From a virus: DNA of 23,783 nt. Location of the stretch: IMG/VR virus record IMGVR_UViG_3300024343_000116, positions 1 through 23,783 of that record. One strand, given 5' to 3'. A program made the position numbers and the translations under genes. The notes below the pieces were generated by a model. That model ran no database searches, was not told where the DNA came from, and saw nothing but the letters and a program-made list of their open reading frames with translations. Below are positions 6,901 through 14,000 of this stretch, one piece after another (the first letter of the stretch is position 1; each line of letters opens with the position of its first letter).

Positions 6901-8003
6901 GTAAATAACTCTTTAGCCATTGTATCAAGGTCAATAGCGGCCCCGATTGTTTCATTCTTGCCCTGAGCTGGGAGGAATTCAAAGTCAAACACAAGTCTGC
7001 TATCTGGTGGATAAGTCAACGTGTTAGTTGTAGAGTTGTAAGATACTGTATCTCCCTTCTGCAAATTAAGAGTTGTGTCTTGATTTGACGCAAAGAATTT
7101 GTTCCAAGCAGTTCCGTATGCATTATCACCAGAGGTTGTAAACTTGGAATTGTATAGTTTGTATCTGCAGACAAAGTCTGGCAGATTCTTAAAGTAAGAG
7201 CTAATTAAGCTAGTAAATGGAATGTCTTTAGAAAGAATTCCATTGATGTATGCTTCTCCTTTAATTGTATTTTCGTCTACAATTACAATATCGCTTCCAA
7301 TGCTTAAGCAGTGAGTATCGTGATTCTTGAATTCTATGTGCCAAGTAGTCCCAAAGGCTTCCGCTAGCTGACGATCAGTAAATCCTGTCTTCTGTTTTAG
7401 CTGGGCGATCGTATACTTAGGGTATGACTTAGTAAATCTAGTTGGGTTTGGAGTAGAGGTAGTCTTTAGGTAAGTTTTACGCAAAAGAGATCTCCAAGTA
7501 ATGTTCTCATCGTGTGGATATTGAACACCAAAGTAACTATTGAATCCTTGCTCGTAGTAGAAGTTGTAGTCGTATCCCTTAGCAGTTGGAACTACGTTAA
7601 TCTCAGTCCAACCTACCCAGCTTTTCTGTCCTGTACCAGCTGGAAGATTAACTATCTGTCCGTTAGCATCTAGGATAGTGTCAATAGTAAACTCTTTGTA
7701 AGGCTTGTAGAACGTAAACGTGTTATTATCCATGCTTACTATCTCCATCCCATTAGAATGGATGTGCATAGCGGCCAGGTTAATAGCATACAGACCAAAC
7801 AACGCTTCAGTTGACTCAATGTTGTAAGTATAAGTAGTTGTAGGCTCGAACTTTCCGGTTGTTGGGTTCTTAACCATCTTAGTGAAATCCATCAAACAAA
7901 TCTCAACTAATGATTTAGTTGTACGCTTGTTAACCTGTCCGTTAATAGCCCCAATTTCTGCAGGGAGATTTAGAAGTCTTAGTGCTTTTTCTAGATTTTG
8001 CAT
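6897..8003 (-). CDS. Hypothetical protein, likely virion or appendage associated
   Basis: 368 aa from ATG at 8003 (MQNLEKALRLLNLP). An upstream in-frame ATG at 8045 would add 14 residues, but that stretch is a conserved leader also seen before another gene, so I prefer 8003. The protein opens with a helix, then PAEIGAINGQ and a long beta-rich body with many aromatics (TFTFYKPYKEFTID, YDYNFYYEQGFNSYFG). It ends with DSRLVFDFEFLP and IGAAIDLDTMAKELF. I recognise no family. Its place between the appendage genes and the lysis genes suggests a tail or baseplate component. Confidence 0.75.
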   Translation of the reverse strand: MQNLEKALRLLNLPAEIGAINGQVNKRTTKSLVEICLMDFTKMVKNPTTGKFEPTTTYTYNIESTEALFGLYAINLAAMHIHSNGMEIVSMDNNTFTFYKPYKEFTIDTILDANGQIVNLPAGTGQKSWVGWTEINVVPTAKGYDYNFYYEQGFNSYFGVQYPHDENITWRSLLRKTYLKTTSTPNPTRFTKSYPKYTIAQLKQKTGFTDRQLAEAFGTTWHIEFKNHDTHCLSIGSDIVIVDENTIKGEAYINGILSKDIPFTSLISSYFKNLPDFVCRYKLYNSKFTTSGDNAYGTAWNKFFASNQDTTLNLQKGDTVSYNSTTNTLTYPPDSRLVFDFEFLPAQGKNETIGAAIDLDTMAKELFT

Positions 8004-8007
8004 ATTG

Positions 8008-8036
8008 TAAATTTTTAAGTAAAGGTAAACAAAATT
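8008..8036 (-). promoter_or_regulatory. Conserved leader element (copy 2), possible late promoter
   Basis: On the minus strand this reads AATTTT, 3 nt, TACCTTTA, 2 nt, then A/T-rich TAAAAATTTA just before the ATG. The same block with the same spacing occurs at 12506-12533 before another late gene. TACCTTTA is one base off the Bacteroidota -7 box. Shared sequence outside coding need points to a promoter or translation element. Confidence 0.5.
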
Positions 8037-8037
8037 C

Positions 8038-8667
8038 CTATACAAACGAAACAGCGCTAACTGTTGGGGGCTGCGTTGTCATTACATACCAGTTGTTACT
8101 GGTAGTAACTGTTCCCTTATAGGTCCAAATAGTACACCCTTGAGAACTATCTATATCTGTAACATTCAGATAATCAATATCTTGCACTGTGACGCCATTG
8201 TTTAAAAGGGTTAATAATCTTGGTGTCCCGGGAGAAGATGACCTTAAAGTTATAGATCCAAGGGGTGTACCTACAACTGTCAGTCCCTTGCTAAGTATGG
8301 CTGCATCCGCAAGTTGTATTGTTGTACCAACTACACTAAATCTTAGAGTACACCCTATTGTTGCTCCAGCTGATGTAAGTATTGAGTTAGTACTTATTGT
8401 TATATCAGAGGTTCCTGATATATTATTAGTGCTGGATAAAGTTATATTACCTCCTACGGTAAGCCTAGCATTTACTATTAAGTTACCCGTGTATCCTGTA
8501 GTTGTTAAAGATAAAATTGTAACTGTTGCTGCTCCTACTGTACATTGACCGTTATTAGTCCCTGTAAATACAACATCATCCCCTGCAATTGGAACTGCAG
8601 CAGGAGACCAACTTGCAGCCGTTGCCCATGTAGAGGCTGTGTTTGATATCCAGGTTTTTGTTGGCAT
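8038..8667 (-). CDS. Beta-rich appendage protein, shorter paralogue
   Basis: 209 aa, rich in T, S, V and G with few charged residues, as in parallel beta-helix or beta-solenoid proteins. It starts KTWISNTASTWATAASW with VPIAGDDVVFTG and NGQCTV. The same W...W..A.NW...VP..GTDA.F pattern opens the 604-aa protein upstream. Near the C-terminus, TDIDSSQGCTIWTYKG and NNWYV match NIDSTLGQTVWYRKG and LNWNAW of that protein. It is therefore a paralogue with the same ends and fewer internal repeats. It probably forms part of the host-binding tail fibre or spike. The TAATG junction links it to that gene. Confidence 0.75.
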   Translation of the reverse strand: MPTKTWISNTASTWATAASWSPAAVPIAGDDVVFTGTNNGQCTVGAATVTILSLTTTGYTGNLIVNARLTVGGNITLSSTNNISGTSDITISTNSILTSAGATIGCTLRFSVVGTTIQLADAAILSKGLTVVGTPLGSITLRSSSPGTPRLLTLLNNGVTVQDIDYLNVTDIDSSQGCTIWTYKGTVTTSNNWYVMTTQPPTVSAVSFV

Positions 8668-10481
8668 TAGTTAGATATGAATGTAGAATGCCTAGTTTTA
8701 GGATAATCCCAAGCATTCCAATTTAATGTATTAAAAATACTACCTTTTCTATACCATACTGTTTGTCCTAAAGTGCTGTCAATGTTATTAGCAGTGACTG
8801 CGTATACATCTTGAGAAGCTCCTGGAGATAACGTAAATATTATTCTTGGAATAGTATTACCTGTATTTACACCAATAGTAAAATTACCTCCACTAGCAGA
8901 TGAATAGTGTCTAAGTATAAGGTTATTTGTTACGGTATACGAAATTCCAGAAACTGCTTGTAGACCAAGACTAAAGGAAAATACACCCGCACCAGTAGTT
9001 GCTTGATATAAAAAGTTTTGGCAGACGTACCCAGTAGTTCCGGTCTGTCTATGGCTAAAGTTTGTATTCCAACCAGAAAAAGTCATCGTACCAATATTGA
9101 AAGGAACAGTATCATTAAATGTAATTCTATCCCCACCTGTATTAAGAGCACCTACTGTAACATGATTAATAGAGTTTATTAGTACACCCCCACTTCCAAA
9201 TCCAGAAAATGTTGTTGTAGAAGCAACTATAGAGTATCCCGTAGTTATAAAAGAACCTGCCGTATATGTAAGTGTTGCTCCATCAGTTAGACCTACATCT
9301 GAGGTAAGCGTTATTACCCCTGTAGTATTAATTACCATTTGCCAGGTAACTCCACGCAATGTTCCAAATGCGTTTTCAAACCAGTTTCCAGTTCCTTGTA
9401 GTCTTACAATTGTAGAGCTTGGGTTTCTTACTGCCCCATTTATAGTAAGATTTCCATTGGCATAAATAGTCCCTCCAGTTGTATTTATAGGGCCTTTAGC
9501 AATTGCTGTTGATTGAACCTGAAGTGTATTAACCACACAAACATTTCCGGTTATATTTATAGGTTGTGGATTACCTGAAGCAGTGGTCCTAAACTGAAGA
9601 TTGTCAAAATTAATACCACTAGAATTTGTAGTTGACGGAGAAGTAGACGTGGATCCATTTAAGTTGATATTATACGTAGCTCCGCTTTGAATTCCTAACA
9701 AATAAAAATTACCACTGTGGACAACAGTTCCTGCAGTATAGGAAAAAGTAGACTGATTATTAACAACTCCTGTTCCTCCAAAATAACAATTGTTGGCAAT
9801 AGTTACTGTTTGACCAGGAGCATTGATGTTAATATTTACCCCAAATCCAACAGCACTGCTTCCAGCAGCAGCAAAAGTAGCTGCTACACTCCAAGTTCCT
9901 GTACCAGCTAACACAATAGTTGGGATAGCTCCTGCTGTAGATTGGATGTAGGCTACAGATCCTCCTGTTAGCTGCACATTAAAATTACCATTTACAGTAA
10001 TTGTAAAAGCACCATTAAAAATTATGGGGGTATTTAAGGCAGGTCCTAAAACTAGGCTACCAACAATCCAGTTATCTGCAAGTGTAGCTATAGAGTTTAC
10101 TGCTGTAAAAGCGTTATTTATCCATAAACCATTTGGCCAAGTTTTTCCATTACTTGTAAGGGTTGTGGTTCCGTTAGCTCTTGTTATTATATTTCCTGTT
10201 CCAGCTACCCCCATTGTTGGAGATAACGTAACTGAATGGTTAGGATTAGCACTAGAAGTGCTTCCAACCGTTATACTGTTAGTCATGGTTATAGTGTTAG
10301 TATAACCAGTAAAGTTTAGATTACGACAAGCAGCTGTTGTTATATTAACTGTGCAGTTAGGAGAAAGACTGTCAAATATAGCATCTGTACCTGCTAATGC
10401 AGCAGTAGGTACTACTCCAGTATCCCAATTACCGGCTGTACCCCACAAACCATTTCCAGTTCCATTTCTCCAAATTGGCAT
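8667..10481 (-). CDS. Beta-solenoid tail appendage protein, longer paralogue
   Basis: 604 aa, almost without charged residues, full of T/S/N/G/V in irregular repeats such as GNLTINGAV, GNFNVQLTGG and VSGISYTVTNNLIL. This pattern fits a surface-exposed beta-solenoid like phage spikes or bacterial adhesins. The N-terminus (MPIWRNGTGNGLWGTAGNW, then VPTAALAGTDAIFDS) resembles modules found at the start of repetitive secreted adhesins. The C-terminal cap (NIDSTLGQTVWYRKG) is shared with the next gene. Likely role: receptor binding or virion decoration. Linked on both sides by TAATG. Confidence 0.78.
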   Translation of the reverse strand: MPIWRNGTGNGLWGTAGNWDTGVVPTAALAGTDAIFDSLSPNCTVNITTAACRNLNFTGYTNTITMTNSITVGSTSSANPNHSVTLSPTMGVAGTGNIITRANGTTTLTSNGKTWPNGLWINNAFTAVNSIATLADNWIVGSLVLGPALNTPIIFNGAFTITVNGNFNVQLTGGSVAYIQSTAGAIPTIVLAGTGTWSVAATFAAAGSSAVGFGVNININAPGQTVTIANNCYFGGTGVVNNQSTFSYTAGTVVHSGNFYLLGIQSGATYNINLNGSTSTSPSTTNSSGINFDNLQFRTTASGNPQPINITGNVCVVNTLQVQSTAIAKGPINTTGGTIYANGNLTINGAVRNPSSTIVRLQGTGNWFENAFGTLRGVTWQMVINTTGVITLTSDVGLTDGATLTYTAGSFITTGYSIVASTTTFSGFGSGGVLINSINHVTVGALNTGGDRITFNDTVPFNIGTMTFSGWNTNFSHRQTGTTGYVCQNFLYQATTGAGVFSFSLGLQAVSGISYTVTNNLILRHYSSASGGNFTIGVNTGNTIPRIIFTLSPGASQDVYAVTANNIDSTLGQTVWYRKGSIFNTLNWNAWDYPKTRHSTFISN

Positions 10482-10717
10482 TACAACTCAGTTAAAAGTT
10501 CTTGCATTATCTGCTGAGCTAGAATTTTATCTTTCTCAGTTACAATCCTATTTTCAATACTTGCCTCTATCTCCTCAATAGTTTCTGGTCTAAAGTGATA
10601 AATAGAAACTGTTACTTCATTTGTTAAATCTCCAGCAAACTGAATAGTTACATCTGTAACAAGCGTATCATCTTGAATAAACTTATTGATGATTGTATAC
10701 GTGTGAGTTATAGCCAT
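10481..10717 (-). CDS. Small late protein, unknown
   Basis: 78 aa. The N-terminal half is beta-rich (HTYTIINKFIQ, TDVTIQFAG, EVTVSIYHF) and the C-terminal half helical and charged (ETIEEIEASIENRIVTEKDK, then QQIMQELLTEL). It lies between two tail-appendage genes with TAATG junctions on both sides, so it may be a connector or chaperone for them. No family recognised. Confidence 0.72.
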   Translation of the reverse strand: MAITHTYTIINKFIQDDTLVTDVTIQFAGDLTNEVTVSIYHFRPETIEEIEASIENRIVTEKDKILAQQIMQELLTEL

Positions 10718-12270
10718 TATATCTTAGTTACTAGTAGTTGCAAAATTACCCAAGAAACTGTAGTAGCAGAATTCACGTTAAACCCAATTATATCATTGGC
10801 TGCTACAGATGTTGTCCACCCTGTTAGTGTAGATGATGCTGCTGTCTGCTGAGAAGATAGGGTTGGTAAAGCTGAGCCAGTTATTGTGTTAGCTACTGTT
10901 GGAATTGTTGGGGCGGCTGCTTTCCATACATCTATAACTATAGACCCTGAAGCATTTGCTATTAGTCTCCAAGAGTTTATGGTACAGGCATACGGAACTT
11001 GCACATACCCCTTTTGCCCAACTGTTATTGTACCCCCTGATCCATCTATGGTAGCTCCAATAGTAAATGTACCTGATATGCTAGGAACAGATTTTGGTAT
11101 CCACAGGCTAGTTGCAGAGTTAAATGCAATCACATTGTTGTTAGCAGGGGGAGTTGTCACAAGGTCTACATCATGTATCTCGTCTAGTTCATATCCATTC
11201 TGACAGCGAACATAGATCTGTCCATTACCTGCGTTAGCTCTTTCTACAATCCCTACGTAAACAAGATGAATTGGGGCATACGGTTTAGTTGCAGTTACCC
11301 CACCAAATGTAGTCCCACTTAAGTATAGTGTATTTCCAGCTGAGAATGCAGCAGTGTTAACTCCCTCGATAACTCCCTGGATAATGATATACCCGTCTCC
11401 CCCGATACTTATTGAGGAATCGTAAACTAGTCCTATGGTCTTTGCAGATGTAGCATCTTGGTCAGCTCTTGCAAGCTTGACACTCATCTTGTTTCCAGAA
11501 GCTTGGTAAGCATAGACTGCTTGGCCTTTAGATATTATGGCTCCTTCTGCATTGTGCACATAGGCTAGAAGTTGGTCAGAGATTAGTCCAATAGCTTGGA
11601 AGTTAGTCCCATCGTAAACTACTTCTACAGTTTGATTAGCCTTTATGTCCCCTGAAGCTATTGGGATATTCGTGTTTTTGTATATGTTAACAGCTCCTGA
11701 GCCGTTGATATTGAGAGTAGATGCCCCGTCGTTGACAGTGTCAAACTTAATTACAAAGACATCTCCAGCTGTAAGCGGAGTTGTTGCCCCTGTAATAGTA
11801 GTGGTGTAAACTCCTGCAGGAGATTGAGTAGCCAATCCGTAAAGTAATCCACCTCCTCCTCCCGTTGGGGCCGTGTCCCACTTTAATCCCGTAGCAGTAG
11901 TGCTATCAGCATATAAAATTTGACCGTTTGTCCCCACAGGGAGACGAGCATCTGCTGTGTCGTAGGTGTAAAGATCCCCTTTAGTTGTCAGTGGGGACGA
12001 GCCTCCTCCACCCCCTGTAGAAGATATGGTTAATATCCCGTCATTATCAGTAATTGTTACCCCAGTCCCAGCTTGAATTAAGTCAGTGAGATACTTGAAT
12101 CTAAATGCATCTCTTCTAAACTGGTTAGTATACGAGGTAAGTACCTGGTTAGGGAAGATGTTATCAGTCCTTCTATAGTACAGCTCATTTGTAGTGTCTA
12201 CATCCAATAGCTGCTTAAGGCTTATATCAACCTTAACTATCTTATTCTGTTTGTAAAACGGGGACTGCAT
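10717..12270 (-). CDS. Tail fibre-type protein with glycine hinges
   Basis: 517 aa. The N-terminus (about 1-85) is charged and helical and may attach to the virion. Then come two glycine hinges (SSTGGGGGSS at about 84 and APTGGGGGLL) around a module reading PLTTKGDLYTYDTADARLPV, a motif frequent in phage tail fibres. The middle carries AEGAIISKGQAVYAYQASGN, GNTLYLSGTTFGG and PIHLVYVGIVERANAGNGQI, a beta-rich module also common in phage fibres, ending in GYELDEIHDV. The C-terminal 130 residues form a T/S-rich beta domain that may bind the host surface. I see no enzyme motif. Confidence 0.82.
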   Translation of the reverse strand: MQSPFYKQNKIVKVDISLKQLLDVDTTNELYYRRTDNIFPNQVLTSYTNQFRRDAFRFKYLTDLIQAGTGVTITDNDGILTISSTGGGGGSSPLTTKGDLYTYDTADARLPVGTNGQILYADSTTATGLKWDTAPTGGGGGLLYGLATQSPAGVYTTTITGATTPLTAGDVFVIKFDTVNDGASTLNINGSGAVNIYKNTNIPIASGDIKANQTVEVVYDGTNFQAIGLISDQLLAYVHNAEGAIISKGQAVYAYQASGNKMSVKLARADQDATSAKTIGLVYDSSISIGGDGYIIIQGVIEGVNTAAFSAGNTLYLSGTTFGGVTATKPYAPIHLVYVGIVERANAGNGQIYVRCQNGYELDEIHDVDLVTTPPANNNVIAFNSATSLWIPKSVPSISGTFTIGATIDGSGGTITVGQKGYVQVPYACTINSWRLIANASGSIVIDVWKAAAPTIPTVANTITGSALPTLSSQQTAASSTLTGWTTSVAANDIIGFNVNSATTVSWVILQLLVTKI

Positions 12271-12500
12271 TAGTTCTTCTTAACTTGGGCTTGTATTCTA
12301 AGGTGAGTCTTTTCCTGCTCTGCAGCCATGATAGCCATTATCCCTCTGAGTTCTTCATACGAGAATTGGCACACAAACTTCTCCTCCTCGTCCAGAAACT
12401 GTACAACTTTATCATCTACGTAAACTAACATGTATGTTAAGTTCTCCTCTCCTTGCGTGAAAGGAGGCTGATACATTCCTGCTTTAATGTTAGTTGGCAT
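12270..12500 (-). CDS. Small late protein, unknown
   Basis: 76 aa from ATG at 12500 (MPTNIKAGMYQPPFTQGEEN). An in-frame ATG at 12539 would only add the conserved leader region, so 12500 is the better start. The body is a beta pair (LTYMLVYVDDKVVQFLD) followed by a helix (YEELRGIMAIMAAEQEKTHL). It is the first gene after the candidate RNA region and ends as TAATG with the tail-fibre gene. No family recognised. Confidence 0.7.
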   Translation of the reverse strand: MPTNIKAGMYQPPFTQGEENLTYMLVYVDDKVVQFLDEEEKFVCQFSYEELRGIMAIMAAEQEKTHLRIQAQVKKN

Positions 12501-12505
12501 GACGA

Positions 12506-12533
12506 TAAATTTTAGATAAAGGTAGGGAAAATT
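12506..12533 (-). promoter_or_regulatory. Conserved leader element (copy 1), possible late promoter
   Basis: On the minus strand: AATTTT, CCC, TACCTTTA, TC, TAAAATTTA, then 5 nt to the ATG. It is the twin of the element at 8008-8036 and is otherwise absent from the window as far as I can see. Confidence 0.5.
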
Positions 12534-12584
12534 TCTCAATTGGGCACACCTATCCCCTTAGAGATTTTTTTGTTTAAAGCTGGA

Positions 12585-12798
12585 CTTCAGTTCTGCCGTC
12601 TTTAGCCTTCGGTGGGACATTCCATTCTTCCCTATAGTCGTAATCCACCCCAGAACTTTATACCAACCCCATTTCAGCAACTATTGGGGACAACTTTCAT
12701 ACTCTATGTAATTGAGAATGAGTATGATAGAACCCAACGTCTGACCCCCTACTTACCTTCTGGCCCTCAGGGGTGATCGTCTTAAGTAAGACGGTTGC
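12585..12798 (-). ncRNA. Candidate structured RNA before the tail genes
   Basis: No usable frame exists between the 46-aa gene and the gene at 12500. The stretch is instead packed with inverted repeats: CGTCTTA/TAAGACG (12778-12793, 2-nt loop); ACCCC and AGGGGT arms (12744-12774); TCATACTC/GAGTATGA (12697-12727); CCCCA/TGGGG (12667-12689); GGTGGG/CCACCC (12611-12650), nested in a long-range 7-bp pair AGTTCTG/CAGAACT (12589-12657). It is also more G/C-rich than its surroundings. A -7 box (TATATTTG) at 12804-12811 would start a minus-strand transcript just before it. Strand is inferred from the flanking genes. It does not match tmRNA, RNase P or group I/II cores as far as I can tell. Confidence 0.5.
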
Positions 12799-12803
12799 TG
12801 TGG

Positions 12804-12811
12804 CAAATATA
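12804..12811 (-). promoter_or_regulatory. Bacteroidota -7 box before the candidate RNA
   Basis: The minus strand reads TATATTTG, a full match to TAnnTTTG, 5 bp beyond the stop of the 46-aa gene. The -33 position holds no clear TTTG (nearest TTTC at a spacing of 21). Confidence 0.4.
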
Positions 12812-12816
12812 AAAAT

Positions 12817-12957
12817 TTATCCTTGACCTCTGGAAACTTTTCTATAAAGTTTTGAACTCTTTAGTTTTGAAAACTTTTTCTTAGAGTGTACCCCTGGTCT
12901 CTTTTTCCTAGGATTTGGACTGAATGCATTGACTGTGTTTACTTTAGCTTTAGCCAT
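12817..12957 (-). CDS. 46-aa highly basic protein
   Basis: Read from ATG at 12957 to TAA ending at 12817. It begins MAKAKVNTVNAFSPNPRKKR, continues PGVHSKKKFSKLKSSKLYRK and ends RGQG. About 15 of 46 residues are K or R. The RPGVHSKKK...LKSSK.Y.K..RGQG pattern is one I associate with tiny conserved basic proteins of many tailed phages; their function is not known to me, but binding nucleic acid is plausible. A -7 box (TAAATTTG) lies 27 bp upstream. This would be the first gene of the leftward block. Confidence 0.7.
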   Translation of the reverse strand: MAKAKVNTVNAFSPNPRKKRPGVHSKKKFSKLKSSKLYRKVSRGQG

Positions 12958-12983
12958 TTGTTAGTTTTGTTTCTTATTTGTCC

Positions 12984-12991
12984 CAAATTTA
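12984..12991 (-). promoter_or_regulatory. Leftward -7 box in the divergent region
   Basis: The minus strand reads TAAATTTG (TAnnTTTG), 26 nt before the ATG at 12957. There is no clear -33 element. Confidence 0.4.
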
Positions 12992-13015
12992 GTATAAAAA
13001 GTGATTGAATTTTTG

Positions 13016-13023
13016 TATCTTCG
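13016..13023 (+). promoter_or_regulatory. Rightward -7-like box in the divergent region
   Basis: TATCTTCG matches TAnnTTTG at 5 of 6 fixed positions and lies 27 nt before the ATG of the first rightward gene. Between box and start is an A/T leader (AATTTAAATTTAAATCTC) of the kind used by Bacteroidota for ribosome loading without Shine-Dalgarno pairing. Confidence 0.4.
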
Positions 13024-13050
13024 TAGCCTAACAATTTAAATTTAAATCTC

Positions 13051-13371
13051 ATGTTTCCAGTTAACTCTACATCTGAACAAAAAGTTCTGATTACTTTGAA
13101 TCCTGTTACCGCTGCTGGTAACCCTGCCACTTTGGACGGTGCTCCAGTATGGACTGTAACCGAAGGTGATTGCACTCTTGAAGTTGCTGCTGATGGTTTG
13201 TCTTGCTACCTCATCTCTGGTGCTGCTAACGTAGTAAACTACATTACAGTATCTGCTGATGCTGACCTCGATGGAAGTGAAGTTCGTGAAATTTCTGAAG
13301 CTATCGTTTATGCAGTTCTTGCCCCAGAAGCTACGGCTCTTGGTTTGAATGCAGCAGTTGAAAACAAATAA
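13051..13371 (+). CDS. Small Ig-like domain protein
   Basis: 106 aa, a single beta-sandwich-type domain: QKVLITLNPVTAAGNPATLD, PVWTVTEGDCTLEVAADGLS, CYLISGAANVVNYITVSADA and a closing EISEAIVYAVL. The pattern of PVWTVT...DG.SCYL.SG...V.ITVSADAD is like the bacterial Ig-like (Big_2) fold used in phage decoration proteins. Arg is CGT and Ala mostly GCT/GCA, the codon style of a highly expressed gene. It is the first gene of the rightward block, transcribed away from the other virion genes, and forms a two-gene unit closed by the terminator at 13743. It could decorate capsids or bind cell-surface glycans. Confidence 0.75.
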   Translation: MFPVNSTSEQKVLITLNPVTAAGNPATLDGAPVWTVTEGDCTLEVAADGLSCYLISGAANVVNYITVSADADLDGSEVREISEAIVYAVLAPEATALGLNAAVENK

Positions 13372-13382
13372 TCTATAACTAG

Positions 13383-13721
13383 ATGAAACTCAACGTATCA
13401 TTTAACAATGCAACTATCTACGGGTTTGATACCCTAGAAGTTGTCGTTGGGGAAAAGTTTAAGATCTTCGTTGACGAGTTTCAAGAAGGAACTCAGTGGT
13501 TCCACAATAACGACTCAGTTATTGACTTGAAAACTTACAACGGGGAGGCTATGTTCACAGCTGTAGAACTAGGGGAGAGCAAAGTTCTCTTCGTTCTTAA
13601 CGGACAAATTATTCGTGAGTTTGTCATCAAAGTTGTTGACCTAGTTAACCTTAACCCTAAAGTAGAAGAAGTTGTTTACAAAAACTTTGATACAGAGCCT
13701 TTTGTAAATACTGTCGTTTAA
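13383..13721 (+). CDS. Small Ig-like protein
   Basis: 112 aa. The motifs LEVVVGEKFKIFVDEF, QWFHNNDSVIDLKTYNGEAM and FTAVELGESKVLFVLNGQII follow the strand pattern of Big_2 Ig-like domains (G at about 23, hydrophobic core, G-E-S-K-V near the end). The C-terminus is an acidic tail. It sits 11 bp after the other Ig-like gene and shares its codon style, so the two are probably co-expressed at a high level and may act together on the virion surface. No catalytic motif is seen. Confidence 0.7.
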   Translation: MKLNVSFNNATIYGFDTLEVVVGEKFKIFVDEFQEGTQWFHNNDSVIDLKTYNGEAMFTAVELGESKVLFVLNGQIIREFVIKVVDLVNLNPKVEEVVYKNFDTEPFVNTVV

Positions 13722-13742
13722 CCTTACCAATTCTAATAAGAA

Positions 13743-13776
13743 GAGCCTCCAAACGTGGGGGCTTTTTCTTTTTCTT
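13743..13776 (+). terminator. Intrinsic terminator after the Ig-like genes
   Basis: AGCCTCC pairs with GGGGGCT (one G-T pair) across a 6-nt loop, followed by a T-rich tract (13763-13776). Confidence 0.85.
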
Positions 13777-13781
13777 AAAAC

Positions 13782-13880
13782 CACACTTTAGTGTGAATCT
13801 AGCTGTATCCTTTATCTGATAAGGAGTTTGTTACACGTAAACCACATTATACTGTAACAAATCTGCGTAAAATTTGTTAC
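13782..13880. repeat. Inverted-repeat cluster between transcription units
   Basis: First comes a 14-bp palindrome, CACACTTTAGTGTG (13782-13795). Then an 8-bp word appears three times in alternating orientation: TTTGTTAC (13827-13834), GTAACAAA (13854-13861) and TTTGTTAC (13873-13880). In RNA the middle copy could pair with either outer copy, giving two exclusive hairpins; in DNA the three could be a binding-site cluster. The rest of the 13,777-14,000 gap is A/T-rich with no gene. Confidence 0.6.
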
Positions 13881-14000
13881 GAAAATTTTTTTGGGAAATT
13901 TTCTGAGAGTGTTACCCTACGTATTCAAAGACCCCCGCTAAGTTTTGGGCATTCGACATGCCCCCTATTTAATCGTAAACTCTTAAATAATTTATAAGCA

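Noticed and set aside
7981-8045. Longer start at 8045 for the 368-aa gene, and likewise 12539 for the gene at 12500
   Set aside because: The extra residues encode the same A/T-rich leader in both genes, which looks like a regulatory element and not protein.
8189-8548. Plus-strand frame of 119 codons, and a similar one at 10024-10305
   Set aside because: Both are antisense shadows of low-complexity T/V/G-rich appendage genes, with no leader or plausible protein composition.
12585-12798. tmRNA, RNase P RNA or group I/II intron in the structured region
   Set aside because: No tmRNA tag or tRNA-like ends, no RNase P core box, no P7/P3 group I core and no domain V hairpin could be placed.
12939-13175. 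Minus-strand 78-codon frame across the divergent region
   Set aside because: It runs antisense through the Ig-like gene and both promoter boxes; the 46-aa basic gene fits the leftward direction better.
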